A DNA stretch of 38,264 nucleotides. It comes from JBDTNL01 sp039933785. Lineage in GTDB: Bacteria; Acidobacteriota; Thermoanaerobaculia; Multivoradales; JAGPDF01. The notes beneath the pieces were generated by a model that saw nothing but the letters and a program-made list of their open reading frames with translations, was not told the DNA's origin and made no database searches. Both the position numbers and the translations under genes were made by a program. The stretch spans positions 1-38,264 of the forward strand of contig JBDTNL010000035.1 of assembly GCA_039933785.1 (NCBI GenBank), given 5' to 3'. Positions 31,669 to 38,264 of the stretch are shown here, piece after piece. How positions within the stretch are numbered: position 1 is the stretch's first letter; each line of letters begins with the position of its first letter.

Positions 31669-32289
31669 TTACGCCCGAACAAACGGCATGCCCAACTCCC
31701 GCAGGAGATAGAGCGCGCGCTCGTCATTGCCGGCCGTGGTCACGATCGTGATGTTCATACCCTTCGTCTTCTCGACCTTGTTGTAGTCGATCTCCGGAAA
31801 GATCAGGAGATCGCGCACACCCAAGGTGTAGTTGCCGCGACCGTCGAAGCTACGCGTCGGCACGCCGCGGAAGTCACGCACGCGGGGCAGGGCAACGGTG
31901 ATCAGACGGTCGAGAAAGTCCCACATCCGCTGACCGCGCAGCGTCACCCGGGCACCGATCGCCTGCCCCTCGCGGAGCTTGAAGTTGGCGATCGACTTGC
32001 GAGCCTTGGTCATGGTCGGATGCTGGCCGGCGATCAGAGCGAGCTCCGCGGCGGCATCGTCGAGGAACTTGATGTTCTGGATCGCCTCGCCGAGGCCGAT
32101 GTTGAGCACCACCTTCTCGATCCGCGGCACCGCCATGGCGTTCTTGATCCCGAACTCCTGGCGGATCTTGGGCACGGCCTCTTCCGCGTAGCGCTTGTGC
32201 AGGCGCGACACGTACGCGCGTTCCGCCTCGGACTTCGCCGACTTGGTCGCGATCTTCACTTCGATCTTGGTCTCGTTCTTCTTGGCCAT
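31669..32289 (-). CDS. rplE: 50S ribosomal protein L5
   Basis: A 206-residue L5, bound to 5S rRNA in the central protuberance and to the P-site tRNA. The core runs from RLHKRYAEEAVPKIRQEFGIKNAM through RKSIANFKLREGQAIGARVTLRG to LRELGMPFVR. It is about 25 residues longer than the usual 179 because of a Lys/Glu-rich N-terminal segment (KKNETKIEVKIATKSAKS). ATG at 32289, 11 bases after rplX. Confidence 0.97.
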   Translation of the reverse strand: MAKKNETKIEVKIATKSAKSEAERAYVSRLHKRYAEEAVPKIRQEFGIKNAMAVPRIEKVVLNIGLGEAIQNIKFLDDAAAELALIAGQHPTMTKARKSIANFKLREGQAIGARVTLRGQRMWDFLDRLITVALPRVRDFRGVPTRSFDGRGNYTLGVRDLLIFPEIDYNKVEKTKGMNITIVTTAGNDERALYLLRELGMPFVRA

Positions 32290-32300
32290 CGATTTCTTCC

Positions 32301-32651
32301 TCAGCTCAACGTGTGGCCGCCACGCTTGGCCACACGCACCGACTTGCCGTCATCCAGGCGCCGGCGTCCCACACGTGTCGGCCGCCCGGACTCCGGATCC
32401 ACCAGCATCAGCTTGGAAAGCCGGATCGCCGCTTCGCGCTCCACGATGCCCCCCTGGCTCTGCTGGGCGGGATTGGCCTTGGTGTGGCGCTTGATCATGT
32501 TGATGCGCTCGACGACGGCCGTTCCCTTGAGCGGGTTTACCCGCAAGACTTTTCCCGTAGCGCCCTTGTCCTTGCCCGAGAGCACTTTCACTTGGTCGTT
32601 CTTCTTGATCCGGGGCTTCCGGACACTGAGATCTGGTTTCTTCTTCTTCAT
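32301..32651 (-). CDS. rplX: 50S ribosomal protein L24
   Basis: A 116-residue L24, an assembly initiator near the exit tunnel. The KOW motif is in KKNDQVKVLSGKDKGATGKV, followed by NMIKRHTKANPAQQSQGGIVERE, both diagnostic. A Lys-rich start (KKKKPDLSVRKPR) precedes the KOW. ATG at 32651, 21 bases after rplN. Confidence 0.97.
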   Translation of the reverse strand: MKKKKPDLSVRKPRIKKNDQVKVLSGKDKGATGKVLRVNPLKGTAVVERINMIKRHTKANPAQQSQGGIVEREAAIRLSKLMLVDPESGRPTRVGRRRLDDGKSVRVAKRGGHTLS

Positions 32652-32672
32652 GAGAGCCTCGCGTCCCCGCCC

Positions 32673-33041
32673 TTAGATCACTTCCGGTGCGAGCGACACG
32701 ATCTTCATGAACTTGCGCTCACGCAGCTCGCGCGCCACCGGACCGAAAACGCGGGTGCCGATGGGCTCCTTGGCGTCATCGATCAGCACCGCGGCGTTGT
32801 TGTCGAACTTGATGTAGCTGCCGTCCTTGCGACGCTGTTCCTTCACCGTGCGCACGATGACCGCCTTCACTACCGCGCCCTTCTTCACCGTGCCGTCCGG
32901 CGCGGCTTCCTTCACCGAGGCCGTGATCATGTCGCCCAGGCGGCCGTACTGCCCAGCCGAGCCGCCCCGTAGGTGGATGCAGGCGATCACCTTGGCGCCG
33001 GAGTTGTCGGCCACTTCGAGAACCGTCCCCATCTGAATCAT
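32673..33041 (-). CDS. rplN: 50S ribosomal protein L14
   Basis: A 122-residue L14, the exact usual length. It starts MIQMGTVLEVADNSGAKVIACI, has the KKGAVVKAVIVRTVKE block and ends with FGPVARELRERKFMKIVSLAPEVI. It contacts 16S rRNA at an inter-subunit bridge. It lies 3 bases after the rpsQ stop. ATG at 33041. Confidence 0.98.
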   Translation of the reverse strand: MIQMGTVLEVADNSGAKVIACIHLRGGSAGQYGRLGDMITASVKEAAPDGTVKKGAVVKAVIVRTVKEQRRKDGSYIKFDNNAAVLIDDAKEPIGTRVFGPVARELRERKFMKIVSLAPEVI

Positions 33042-33044
33042 GGA

Positions 33045-33329
33045 TTAGCTCTCCTCGGCGTGCTTGAGGATCTCGCGCACGGCCCAGCGCTTGGTCTTCG
33101 ACAGCGGACGGGTCGAGACGATCTCGACGCGGTCGCCGATGCCACACTTGTTACCTTCGTCGTGAGCATGAAACTGGGACGTGCGCTTCATGATCCGGCG
33201 ATACAGACGATGCTCGACCGTCTTCTCGACCGCGACCACAACGGTCTCGTTCATCTTGTTAGAGACCACCGTGCCGACCTTTGCCTGCCGACGGCCGCGC
33301 TCTTGCTTCGCCTGTTCGGTCATCGTCAT
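33045..33329 (-). CDS. rpsQ: 30S ribosomal protein S17
   Basis: A 94-residue OB-fold S17 that binds 16S rRNA early in assembly. Markers are GRRQAKVGTVVSNKMNETVVVAVEKTVEH, RIMKRTSQFHAHDEGNKCGIGDRVEI and STRPLSKTKRWAVREI. ATG at 33329 overlaps the rpmC stop as ATGA. A few residues longer at the N-terminus than in E. coli. Confidence 0.98.
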   Translation of the reverse strand: MTMTEQAKQERGRRQAKVGTVVSNKMNETVVVAVEKTVEHRLYRRIMKRTSQFHAHDEGNKCGIGDRVEIVSTRPLSKTKRWAVREILKHAEES

Positions 33330-33541
33330 GCTCCTTGCTTCTCGCGCGGTTGTTTCTCGCGCAATACCGTAAGAACGCGGGCCAGATCCTTGCGCGCCGT
33401 GCGTACTTTGGCCGGCTTCTCGAGCTGGCCCGTAGTCTTCTGCAGGCGCAGCGCGAAGAGCTGTTCGGCGAGTTCGTGCTCGCGCAGCTGCAGCTCGTCG
33501 ACCGTCTTTTCTCTGAGTTCCGTAGCCTTCGTAGCCTTCAT
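33326..33541 (-). CDS. rpmC: 50S ribosomal protein L29
   Basis: A 71-residue two-helix L29 at the exit tunnel, a docking site for trigger factor and SRP. It has ELREKTVDELQLREHELAEQLFALRLQKTTGQLEKPAKVR, then the ARKDLARVLTVLRE helix. It ends in a 4-base overlap with rpsQ. ATG at 33541. Confidence 0.97.
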   Translation of the reverse strand: MKATKATELREKTVDELQLREHELAEQLFALRLQKTTGQLEKPAKVRTARKDLARVLTVLREKQPREKQGA

Positions 33542-33561
33542 TTGCCTATCTCCTGCGCCGC

Positions 33562-33981
33562 CTACGCCAGATCCGCGTGGCGCGAGATGAACCGCGTCTT
33601 GATGCCCAGCTTGTGCGAGGCCAACTTCATGGCTTCCTGCGCGGTCGTCAACTCGACGCCCTCGAGCTCATAGAGCACGCGCGCAGGCTTGATCACCGCA
33701 ACCCACTCTTCCGGGTTGCCCTTGCCCTTGCCCATACGGGTTTCGAGGGGTTTCTTGGTGACCGGCTTGTCCGGGAAGATCCGGATCCAGACCTTGCCGC
33801 CACGCTTGATATGACGGGCGATCGCGATACGCGCGGCCTCGATCTGGCGCGCCGTGACCCAGCCCGCCTCGAGCGCCTGCAGCCCGTAGTCGCCAAATGC
33901 GATGTAGTCACCGCCCTTGGCGTTACCGGTCCGCCGGCCGCGCTGCTGTTTGCGAAACTTGACCTTCTTCGGCATCAACAT
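33562..33981 (-). CDS. rplP: 50S ribosomal protein L16
   Basis: A 139-residue L16 near the A site and peptidyl transferase centre. It starts MLMPKKVKFRKQQRGRRTG, with GDYGLQALEAGWVTARQIEAARIAI and the KPLETRMGKGKGNPEEWVAVI block that includes the Arg hydroxylated in E. coli. Normal length. ATG at 33981 in the MLMPK context found across bacteria. It lies 19 bases after rpsC. Confidence 0.98.
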   Translation of the reverse strand: MLMPKKVKFRKQQRGRRTGNAKGGDYIAFGDYGLQALEAGWVTARQIEAARIAIARHIKRGGKVWIRIFPDKPVTKKPLETRMGKGKGNPEEWVAVIKPARVLYELEGVELTTAQEAMKLASHKLGIKTRFISRHADLA

Positions 33982-34000
33982 CTTTGTGCTCTCCTAGCCC

Positions 34001-34651
34001 TCACGCCGTAGCGCGCCGGACCCGCTCCTTGAGGTGATCGCCCTTGTAAACCCACACCTTGCAGCCGATCAAGCCGTACGTGGTGTGCGCCTCGGAGAAG
34101 CCGTAGTCGATCTCGGCCTTCAGCGTGTGCAGCGGCAGGCGACCCTCTTGATACCACTCGGTGCGCGCGATCTCGGCGCCGCCCAAGCGGCCGGCGACCA
34201 TGATCTTCACGCCCTTGGCGCCGAAGCGGAACGCGGACTCCATCGACTTCTTCATCGCGCGTCGGAACGAGACGCGACGCTCGAGCTGGCCGGCGATCGA
34301 CTCCGACACCAGCTGGGCGTCGAGCTCGGGGCGCTGGATCTCCTGGATGTTGATGTGGACCTCGCGGCCCATCTGCTTCATCAGGTCATCCCGCAGCTTG
34401 TCGACCTCCGCACCCTTGCGGCCGATGATGATGCCCGGGCGCGAGGTATAGATCGAGACCCGCAGCTTGTCAGCCGCCCGCTCGATGTCGATCTCCGAAA
34501 CGCCCGCGTGGTGCAGGCGCGCCTTGAGCTCCTTGCGCAGCTTGAGGTCGGCGTGCAAAAGCTTCGCGTAGTCGCCTTCGGCGTACCAGCGCGAGTGCCA
34601 GGTCGTGTTGTATCCAAGCCGGAATCCGTAAGGGTGAGTTTTCTGACCCAC
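34001..34651 (-). CDS. rpsC: 30S ribosomal protein S3
   Basis: A 216-residue S3 with the KH domain (GIIIGRKGAEVDKLRDDL) and the C-terminal block SFRRAMKKSMESAFRFGAKGVKIMVAGRLGGAEIARTEWYQEG. It lines the mRNA entry channel and has helicase function with S4 and S5. The start is GTG at 34651 in the GQKTHPYGFRLG context. It ends shortly after YKGDHLKERVRRAT, slightly shorter than the E. coli protein. Confidence 0.98.
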   Translation of the reverse strand: MGQKTHPYGFRLGYNTTWHSRWYAEGDYAKLLHADLKLRKELKARLHHAGVSEIDIERAADKLRVSIYTSRPGIIIGRKGAEVDKLRDDLMKQMGREVHINIQEIQRPELDAQLVSESIAGQLERRVSFRRAMKKSMESAFRFGAKGVKIMVAGRLGGAEIARTEWYQEGRLPLHTLKAEIDYGFSEAHTTYGLIGCKVWVYKGDHLKERVRRATA

Positions 34652-34680
34652 GAGTCATATCTCCTTAGAGCCTGCAGTCC

Positions 34681-35073
34681 TCAAGCCTTCTTGGCTGCCT
34701 TCTTAGTGGTCGCCCGGCCAGCCGTCTTGGCCTCCGCCTTGCGAGTATCGAGCTTGATCGTGACGTGGCTCTGGCGCTTGAGAATGCGGAATGCGCGGCC
34801 CATCGTCGCGGGCTGAATTCGCTTCAGCATCGGCCCGCCGTCGACGAAAATCTCTTTCACGAAGAGCCGGCCGACATCGACACGCTCGTCGCGGTTCTCG
34901 GCATTCGCGATCGCGGACTTCAGCAACTTGCCGATGTCCTTCGCGGCCTGCTTCTTGGTGAGCTGCAAAATGTTGGTGGCTTCCTGCACGTCCTTGCCGC
35001 GAATGAGATCCGCAACCAAGCGGACCTTCTGCGCCGAGGCTTGCAAGTGCCGGAGCCGTGCCGTGAATTCCAT
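34681..35073 (-). CDS. rplV: 50S ribosomal protein L22
   Basis: A 130-residue L22. The conserved globular part has LRHLQASAQKVRLVADLIRGKDVQEA, and the tunnel-lining hairpin region ends in IQPATMGRAFRILKRQSHVTIKL. L22 reaches into the exit tunnel and contacts macrolides. The last 20 residues (RKAEAKTAGRATTKKAAKKA) are a Lys/Ala-rich tail beyond the usual end. ATG at 35073, 10 bases after rpsS. Confidence 0.97.
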   Translation of the reverse strand: MEFTARLRHLQASAQKVRLVADLIRGKDVQEATNILQLTKKQAAKDIGKLLKSAIANAENRDERVDVGRLFVKEIFVDGGPMLKRIQPATMGRAFRILKRQSHVTIKLDTRKAEAKTAGRATTKKAAKKA

Positions 35074-35083
35074 GTGCGTTCTC

Positions 35084-35380
35084 CTAGGCCTTCTTCGGCG
35101 CCGCGGACTTCTCGGCGGCCTTCTTGCCGCTGTGGCCGCGGAACGTACGCGTTGCGGAGAACTCGCCGAGCTTGTGGCCCACCATGTTCTCGCTCACGTA
35201 CACCGGAATGAACTTCATGCCATTGTGAACCGCGATCGTGTGCCCGACCATGTCGGGAACCACGGTGGAGCGGCGCGACCAGGTCTTGATCACGCGCTTC
35301 TCGCCGGCGGAATTGAGCGCCACCACCTGATCCATCAGGTGGCTGTCGATGAAGAAGCCTTTCTTGAGCGAACGAGCCAT
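35084..35380 (-). CDS. rpsS: 30S ribosomal protein S19
   Basis: A 98-residue S19 of the subunit head, bound with S13 near the A site finger. It has ARSLKKGFFIDSHLMDQV, IKTWSRRSTVVPDMVGHTIAVHNG and VGHKLGEFSATRTFRGHSG. The last 11 residues are a short Lys/Ala tail (KKAAEKSAAPKKA). ATG at 35380, 22 bases after rplB. Confidence 0.97.
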   Translation of the reverse strand: MARSLKKGFFIDSHLMDQVVALNSAGEKRVIKTWSRRSTVVPDMVGHTIAVHNGMKFIPVYVSENMVGHKLGEFSATRTFRGHSGKKAAEKSAAPKKA

Positions 35381-35402
35381 CGCCGTCTATCTCCCTTTCC
35401 GC

Positions 35403-36230
35403 TTACTTCTTGTTCCGGCGGCGCACGATCATGCCGTCCGTGCGTTTGTTGTTGCGCGTCTTGTAGCCCTTGGTGGGAACGCCCCACGGCGTGCAGGGAT
35501 GCCGGCCGCCGGAGGTCTTGCCCTCGCCGCCACCCATGGGGTGGTCGACCGGGTTCATCGACACCGCGCGATTGTGGGGCTTGCGACCCAGCCAGCGCCT
35601 GCGCCCCGCCTTGCCGTAGGACACGTTCTCGTGGTCGATGTTGCCGACCTGTCCGATGGTCGCGTAGCAAGTGATGCTGACCTTGCGCACTTCGCCCGAA
35701 GGCAGCTTCACCTGCGCGAAGATGCCTTCCTTCGCCATCAGCTGGGCACCGGCGCCGGCGCTACGCACCAGCTGACCGCCCTTGCCGACCTTGAGCTCGA
35801 TGTTGTGCACCGTGGTGCCGAGCGGAATCTTGGCCAGCGGCAGCGAATTTCCGACGTTGACCTCGACGTTCTCGCCCGAGGACACCTTGTCGCCGACATT
35901 GAGACCCAACGGGCTCAAGATGTAGCGCTTCTCGCCGTCCGCGTAGTTGAGCAATGCAATACGCGCCGAGCGATTCGGGTCGTACTCGATGGTCGCCACG
36001 GTGGCCGGAATGCCGTGCTTGTCGCGCTTGAAGTCGATCTCGCGATACTTCCGCTTGTGACCGCCACCGCGCCACCAACTCGTCAGCTGGCCCTTGTTGT
36101 TGCGACCGCCCGAGGAAGTCTTGCCTTTGGTCAGACGCTTGTTCGGCTTCGTGGAGGTGATCTCCTCGAAGGTCGGGAAGCTCTGGAACCGGCTCGAGCT
36201 GTTGGTTGGCTTAAGTTCTTTGATTGCCAT
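35403..36230 (-). CDS. rplB: 50S ribosomal protein L2
   Basis: A 275-residue L2, essential for subunit joining and peptidyl transfer. It has KGKTSSGGRNNKGQLTSWWRGGGHKRKYREIDF, the SAGAGAQLMAKEG segment and the NPVDHPMGGGEGKTSGGRHP region, whose His next to the peptidyl transferase centre is kept. I place the start at ATG 36230 (MAIKELKPTN), which is the family's normal N-terminus; the frame is open further upstream but there it only shadows rplW. Gap to rplW 25 bases. Confidence 0.98.
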   Translation of the reverse strand: MAIKELKPTNSSSRFQSFPTFEEITSTKPNKRLTKGKTSSGGRNNKGQLTSWWRGGGHKRKYREIDFKRDKHGIPATVATIEYDPNRSARIALLNYADGEKRYILSPLGLNVGDKVSSGENVEVNVGNSLPLAKIPLGTTVHNIELKVGKGGQLVRSAGAGAQLMAKEGIFAQVKLPSGEVRKVSITCYATIGQVGNIDHENVSYGKAGRRRWLGRKPHNRAVSMNPVDHPMGGGEGKTSGGRHPCTPWGVPTKGYKTRNNKRTDGMIVRRRNKK

Positions 36231-36255
36231 CGTCGTTCTACTCCCAAGATCTGCG

Positions 36256-36546
36256 TTACATGCCCTCGAAGAACTCGATCGGCTTCTCGCCATCGACGAG
36301 CCGCACGTACGCCTTCTTCCAATCGGGGCGCTGGCCAGAGTAGGCGCCCTGGCGCCGAACCTTGCCGTGCACCCGGGCGACACGAATCTCCGCCACCTTG
36401 ACCTTGAACTGGGTCTCGACCGCGCGCTTAATCTCGATCTTATTGGCGCGCACGTCCACTCGCAGCGTGATGGTATTGCCGACTTCGCGCTGAATCTGCG
36501 ATTTCTCGGTGATCAGCGGATTGCGAATGATCTCCTGCATTCTCAT
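36256..36546 (-). CDS. rplW: 50S ribosomal protein L23
   Basis: A 96-residue L23 at the exit tunnel, the main docking site for trigger factor and SRP. It has IIRNPLITEKSQIQREVGN, IEIKRAVETQFKVKVAEIRVARV and GKVRRQGAYSGQRPDWKKAYVRL. ATG at 36546 overlaps the rplD stop as ATGA; an internal ATG two codons later (36540) is possible. Confidence 0.97.
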   Translation of the reverse strand: MRMQEIIRNPLITEKSQIQREVGNTITLRVDVRANKIEIKRAVETQFKVKVAEIRVARVHGKVRRQGAYSGQRPDWKKAYVRLVDGEKPIEFFEGM

Positions 36547-37166
36547 TTGTCGAGTACCTCCACCAGCCGACCGAGCGCCCGCTCGCTCAACACGATGAAC
36601 GGCCGATCGACCACGTCGTACACGTTGACTGCCAGCGCGTCGACGGTCTTCAAATGCGGGTTGTTGCGCGACGCCATGGTCAGGTTCTCGTTGTCGAAGC
36701 GGTCGACGATGAGCGCCTTGCCCTCGATACCGAGGCCCGCCAGGCTCTTCGCGAACTCGGCAGTGCGATGGCTCTGCAGGTCCATGCTGTCGACGACCAC
36801 GATGCCCTGGTCCTTGAACTTGCGCGACAGCGCAGCTCGAAGGGCATTGCGCTTCTCACCGACCGAAAGATCCTTCTCGTAGCTCCGCGGCACCGGTCCG
36901 TGGACCGTGCCGCCCTTGCGCCACAGCGGACTCCGGATGCTGCCGATACGGGCGCGTCCGGTACCCTTCTGCTTCCACAGCTTCTTGCCCGCTCCGGAAA
37001 CCTCGGCGCGGGTCTTCGCCTTGTGAGTCCCGCGGCGCTGGCCGGCAAGGTACGCCTGGACCGCGACGTGAATCAAATGCGCCTTGTACGGATACCCGAA
37101 CACCGATTCCGGAAGGTCGATCTCCTTCACGGTTTTGTTCTGGAGGTTCTTGATCGTGATCTTCAT
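36543..37166 (-). CDS. rplD: 50S ribosomal protein L4
   Basis: A 207-residue L4 whose loop lines the exit tunnel constriction. It has AYLAGQRRGTHKAKTRAEVSGAGKKLWKQKGTGRARIGSIRSPLWRKGGTVHGP in conserved sequence order, and GKALIVDRFDNENLTMASRNNPHL in the globular part. In E. coli L4 also represses the S10 operon; nothing here tests that. ATG at 37166, 8 bases after rplC. Confidence 0.97.
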   Translation of the reverse strand: MKITIKNLQNKTVKEIDLPESVFGYPYKAHLIHVAVQAYLAGQRRGTHKAKTRAEVSGAGKKLWKQKGTGRARIGSIRSPLWRKGGTVHGPVPRSYEKDLSVGEKRNALRAALSRKFKDQGIVVVDSMDLQSHRTAEFAKSLAGLGIEGKALIVDRFDNENLTMASRNNPHLKTVDALAVNVYDVVDRPFIVLSERALGRLVEVLDK

Positions 37167-37174
37167 GACCTGTC

Positions 37175-37804
37175 CTAGCCGCGCTTGGCGCGCCGGATGG
37201 CGACGTAGCTGTTGGCAGGGCCCGGAATCGCACCCCGCAGATAAATCAGGTTCTGCTCGTCATCAACCTTGACGATCTGCAGATTCTTGACCGTGATGCG
37301 CTTGCCGCCCATGCGGCCGGTACTGCGCATACCCGGGTACACGCGCGACGGATAGGAGGAGTTGCCGATCGATCCGGGGGCGCGGTGGAACATCGAACCG
37401 TGGCTTGCGCGGCCGCCGCGGAAGTGGTGACGCTTGACCACGCCCTGGAACCCCTTGCCTTTGCTGGTTCCGACCACGTCGACGTAATCCTTCTCGGAGA
37501 ACATCGAAGCCTTGACCTGATCGCCGGCCTTGATCTCTTCGCCGGCGTCGATTGCGAACTCCATAAGCTTCTTCATCGGCACGACACCGGCCTTCTTGAA
37601 CGTCCCCTGCATTGGCTTGGTCACGTGACGCGCTGGACGATCCTCGACCAGGCCGACTTGCACGGCCTCGTAGCCGTCCTTGTCCTTGGTCTTGCGTTGC
37701 ACGACCAGGCACGGTCCGGCTTGCACGATGGTCACGGGAATGGCCGTGCCGTCGGTACCGAAGATCTGCGTAATGCCTACCTTGATGCCCAGAATCCCGT
37801 TCAT
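37175..37804 (-). CDS. rplC: 50S ribosomal protein L3
   Basis: A 209-residue L3, an early-assembly protein near the peptidyl transferase centre. It starts MNGILGIKVGITQIF, contains GTSKGKGFQGVVKRHHFRGGRASHGSMFHRAPGSIG and ends with GAIPGPANSYVAIRRAKRG. The position of the methylated Gln of E. coli L3 (GSIGQ) is GSIGN here. I use ATG 37804, the normal family start; the frame runs to 37864 only as a shadow of rpsJ. Gap to rpsJ 10 bases. Confidence 0.97.
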   Translation of the reverse strand: MNGILGIKVGITQIFGTDGTAIPVTIVQAGPCLVVQRKTKDKDGYEAVQVGLVEDRPARHVTKPMQGTFKKAGVVPMKKLMEFAIDAGEEIKAGDQVKASMFSEKDYVDVVGTSKGKGFQGVVKRHHFRGGRASHGSMFHRAPGSIGNSSYPSRVYPGMRSTGRMGGKRITVKNLQIVKVDDEQNLIYLRGAIPGPANSYVAIRRAKRG

Positions 37805-37814
37805 TGCGCCGCCC

Positions 37815-38132
<318 letters not shown>

Positions 38133-38208
38133 GGACTTATGTTCCCGTCTGCAGTCGAAAAAAGTCAGTTACTAGAACTATCTTGAATCAGGCTCGAGCA
38201 TTCGCCTG
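38133..38208 (-). other. 76-base tuf-rpsJ intergenic region with weak hairpins
   Basis: In the minus-strand RNA a CAGGC/GCCTG hairpin (38189-38208, loop of 10) directly follows the tuf stop. A 4-base AGTT/AACT hairpin (38167-38179) is followed by T6 (38158-38163). The second could be a partial terminator or attenuator, but a 4-base AU-rich stem is weak. No good promoter is visible. Confidence 0.3.
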
Positions 38209-38264
38209 CTACTTCACGACCTCAGTGACCGTACCCGCTCCCACGGTGCGTCCGCCCTCGCGAA
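38209..38264 (-). CDS. tuf: elongation factor Tu, C-terminal 17 codons only
   Basis: The window's right edge cuts this gene. The readable end is REGGRTVGAGTVTEVVK followed by TAG (38209-38211), which is the typical EF-Tu C-terminus. tuf directly upstream of rpsJ is the common str-S10 junction, so rpsL, rpsG and fusA are expected further right. Only the last residues are seen, so nothing can be said of the rest. Confidence 0.9.
   Translation of the reverse strand, partial: REGGRTVGAGTVTEVVK

Overview
The window looks like a chromosomal segment of a GC-rich bacterium, most likely of the phylum Acidobacteriota. The main clue is the truncated gene at the left edge, whose product carries the features of the acidobacterial VWFA-related family (TIGR03436-type). 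A single merged S10-spc-alpha ribosomal operon, many GTG/TTG starts, an ECF sigma/anti-sigma pair, a Hanks-type kinase and a PP2C phosphatase agree with this. I see no insertion sequence, integrase, phage gene, CRISPR array, tRNA or rRNA.

Left part (1-8.93 kb). After the VWFA fragment comes a minus-strand run of five genes, transcribed from about 5040 down to 975: helical-repeat protein, RodZ-like protein, second helical-repeat protein, DnaJ-TPR protein and PP2C phosphatase. Two of its junctions are 4-base start/stop overlaps. Divergent from it is a 692-residue protein with a GreA/GreB-type end on a long helical N-terminus. An ECF sigma factor and its zinc-finger anti-sigma factor follow on the minus strand.

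Middle part (8.98-22.4 kb). A LysM/N-acetylmuramoyl-L-alanine amidase, gatA, gatC (no gatB here), a PilT-family ATPase with a coiled-coil tail, and lexA lie on the minus strand. On the plus strand are an M16 peptidase pair, one active and one degenerate. A membrane Ser/Thr kinase (minus) then faces away from an EF-G-like GTPase and elongation factor P (plus).

Right part (22.4-38.26 kb). A continuous minus-strand translation operon runs tuf (end only), rpsJ, rplC, D, W, B, rpsS, rplV, rpsC, rplP, rpmC, rpsQ, rplN, X, E, rpsZ, rpsH, rplF, R, rpsE, rpmD, rplO, secY, adk, map, infA, rpmJ, rpsM, rpsK, rpsD, rpoA, rplQ. It ends at a strong intrinsic terminator. Spacing is tight (14-base overlap to 29 bases) except for three wider gaps, before rpsE, rpsK and rpsD, and all three hold perfect hairpins.

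No stretch above 300 bases lacks a gene; the longest gap is 209 bases (19533-19741). The points most worth a second look are the five-gene helical-repeat/RodZ/DnaJ/PP2C operon, the Gre fusion, the EF-G-like/EF-P pair with altered key residues, the structured gaps in the ribosomal operon, and several operator-like sites sitting on near-leaderless promoters.
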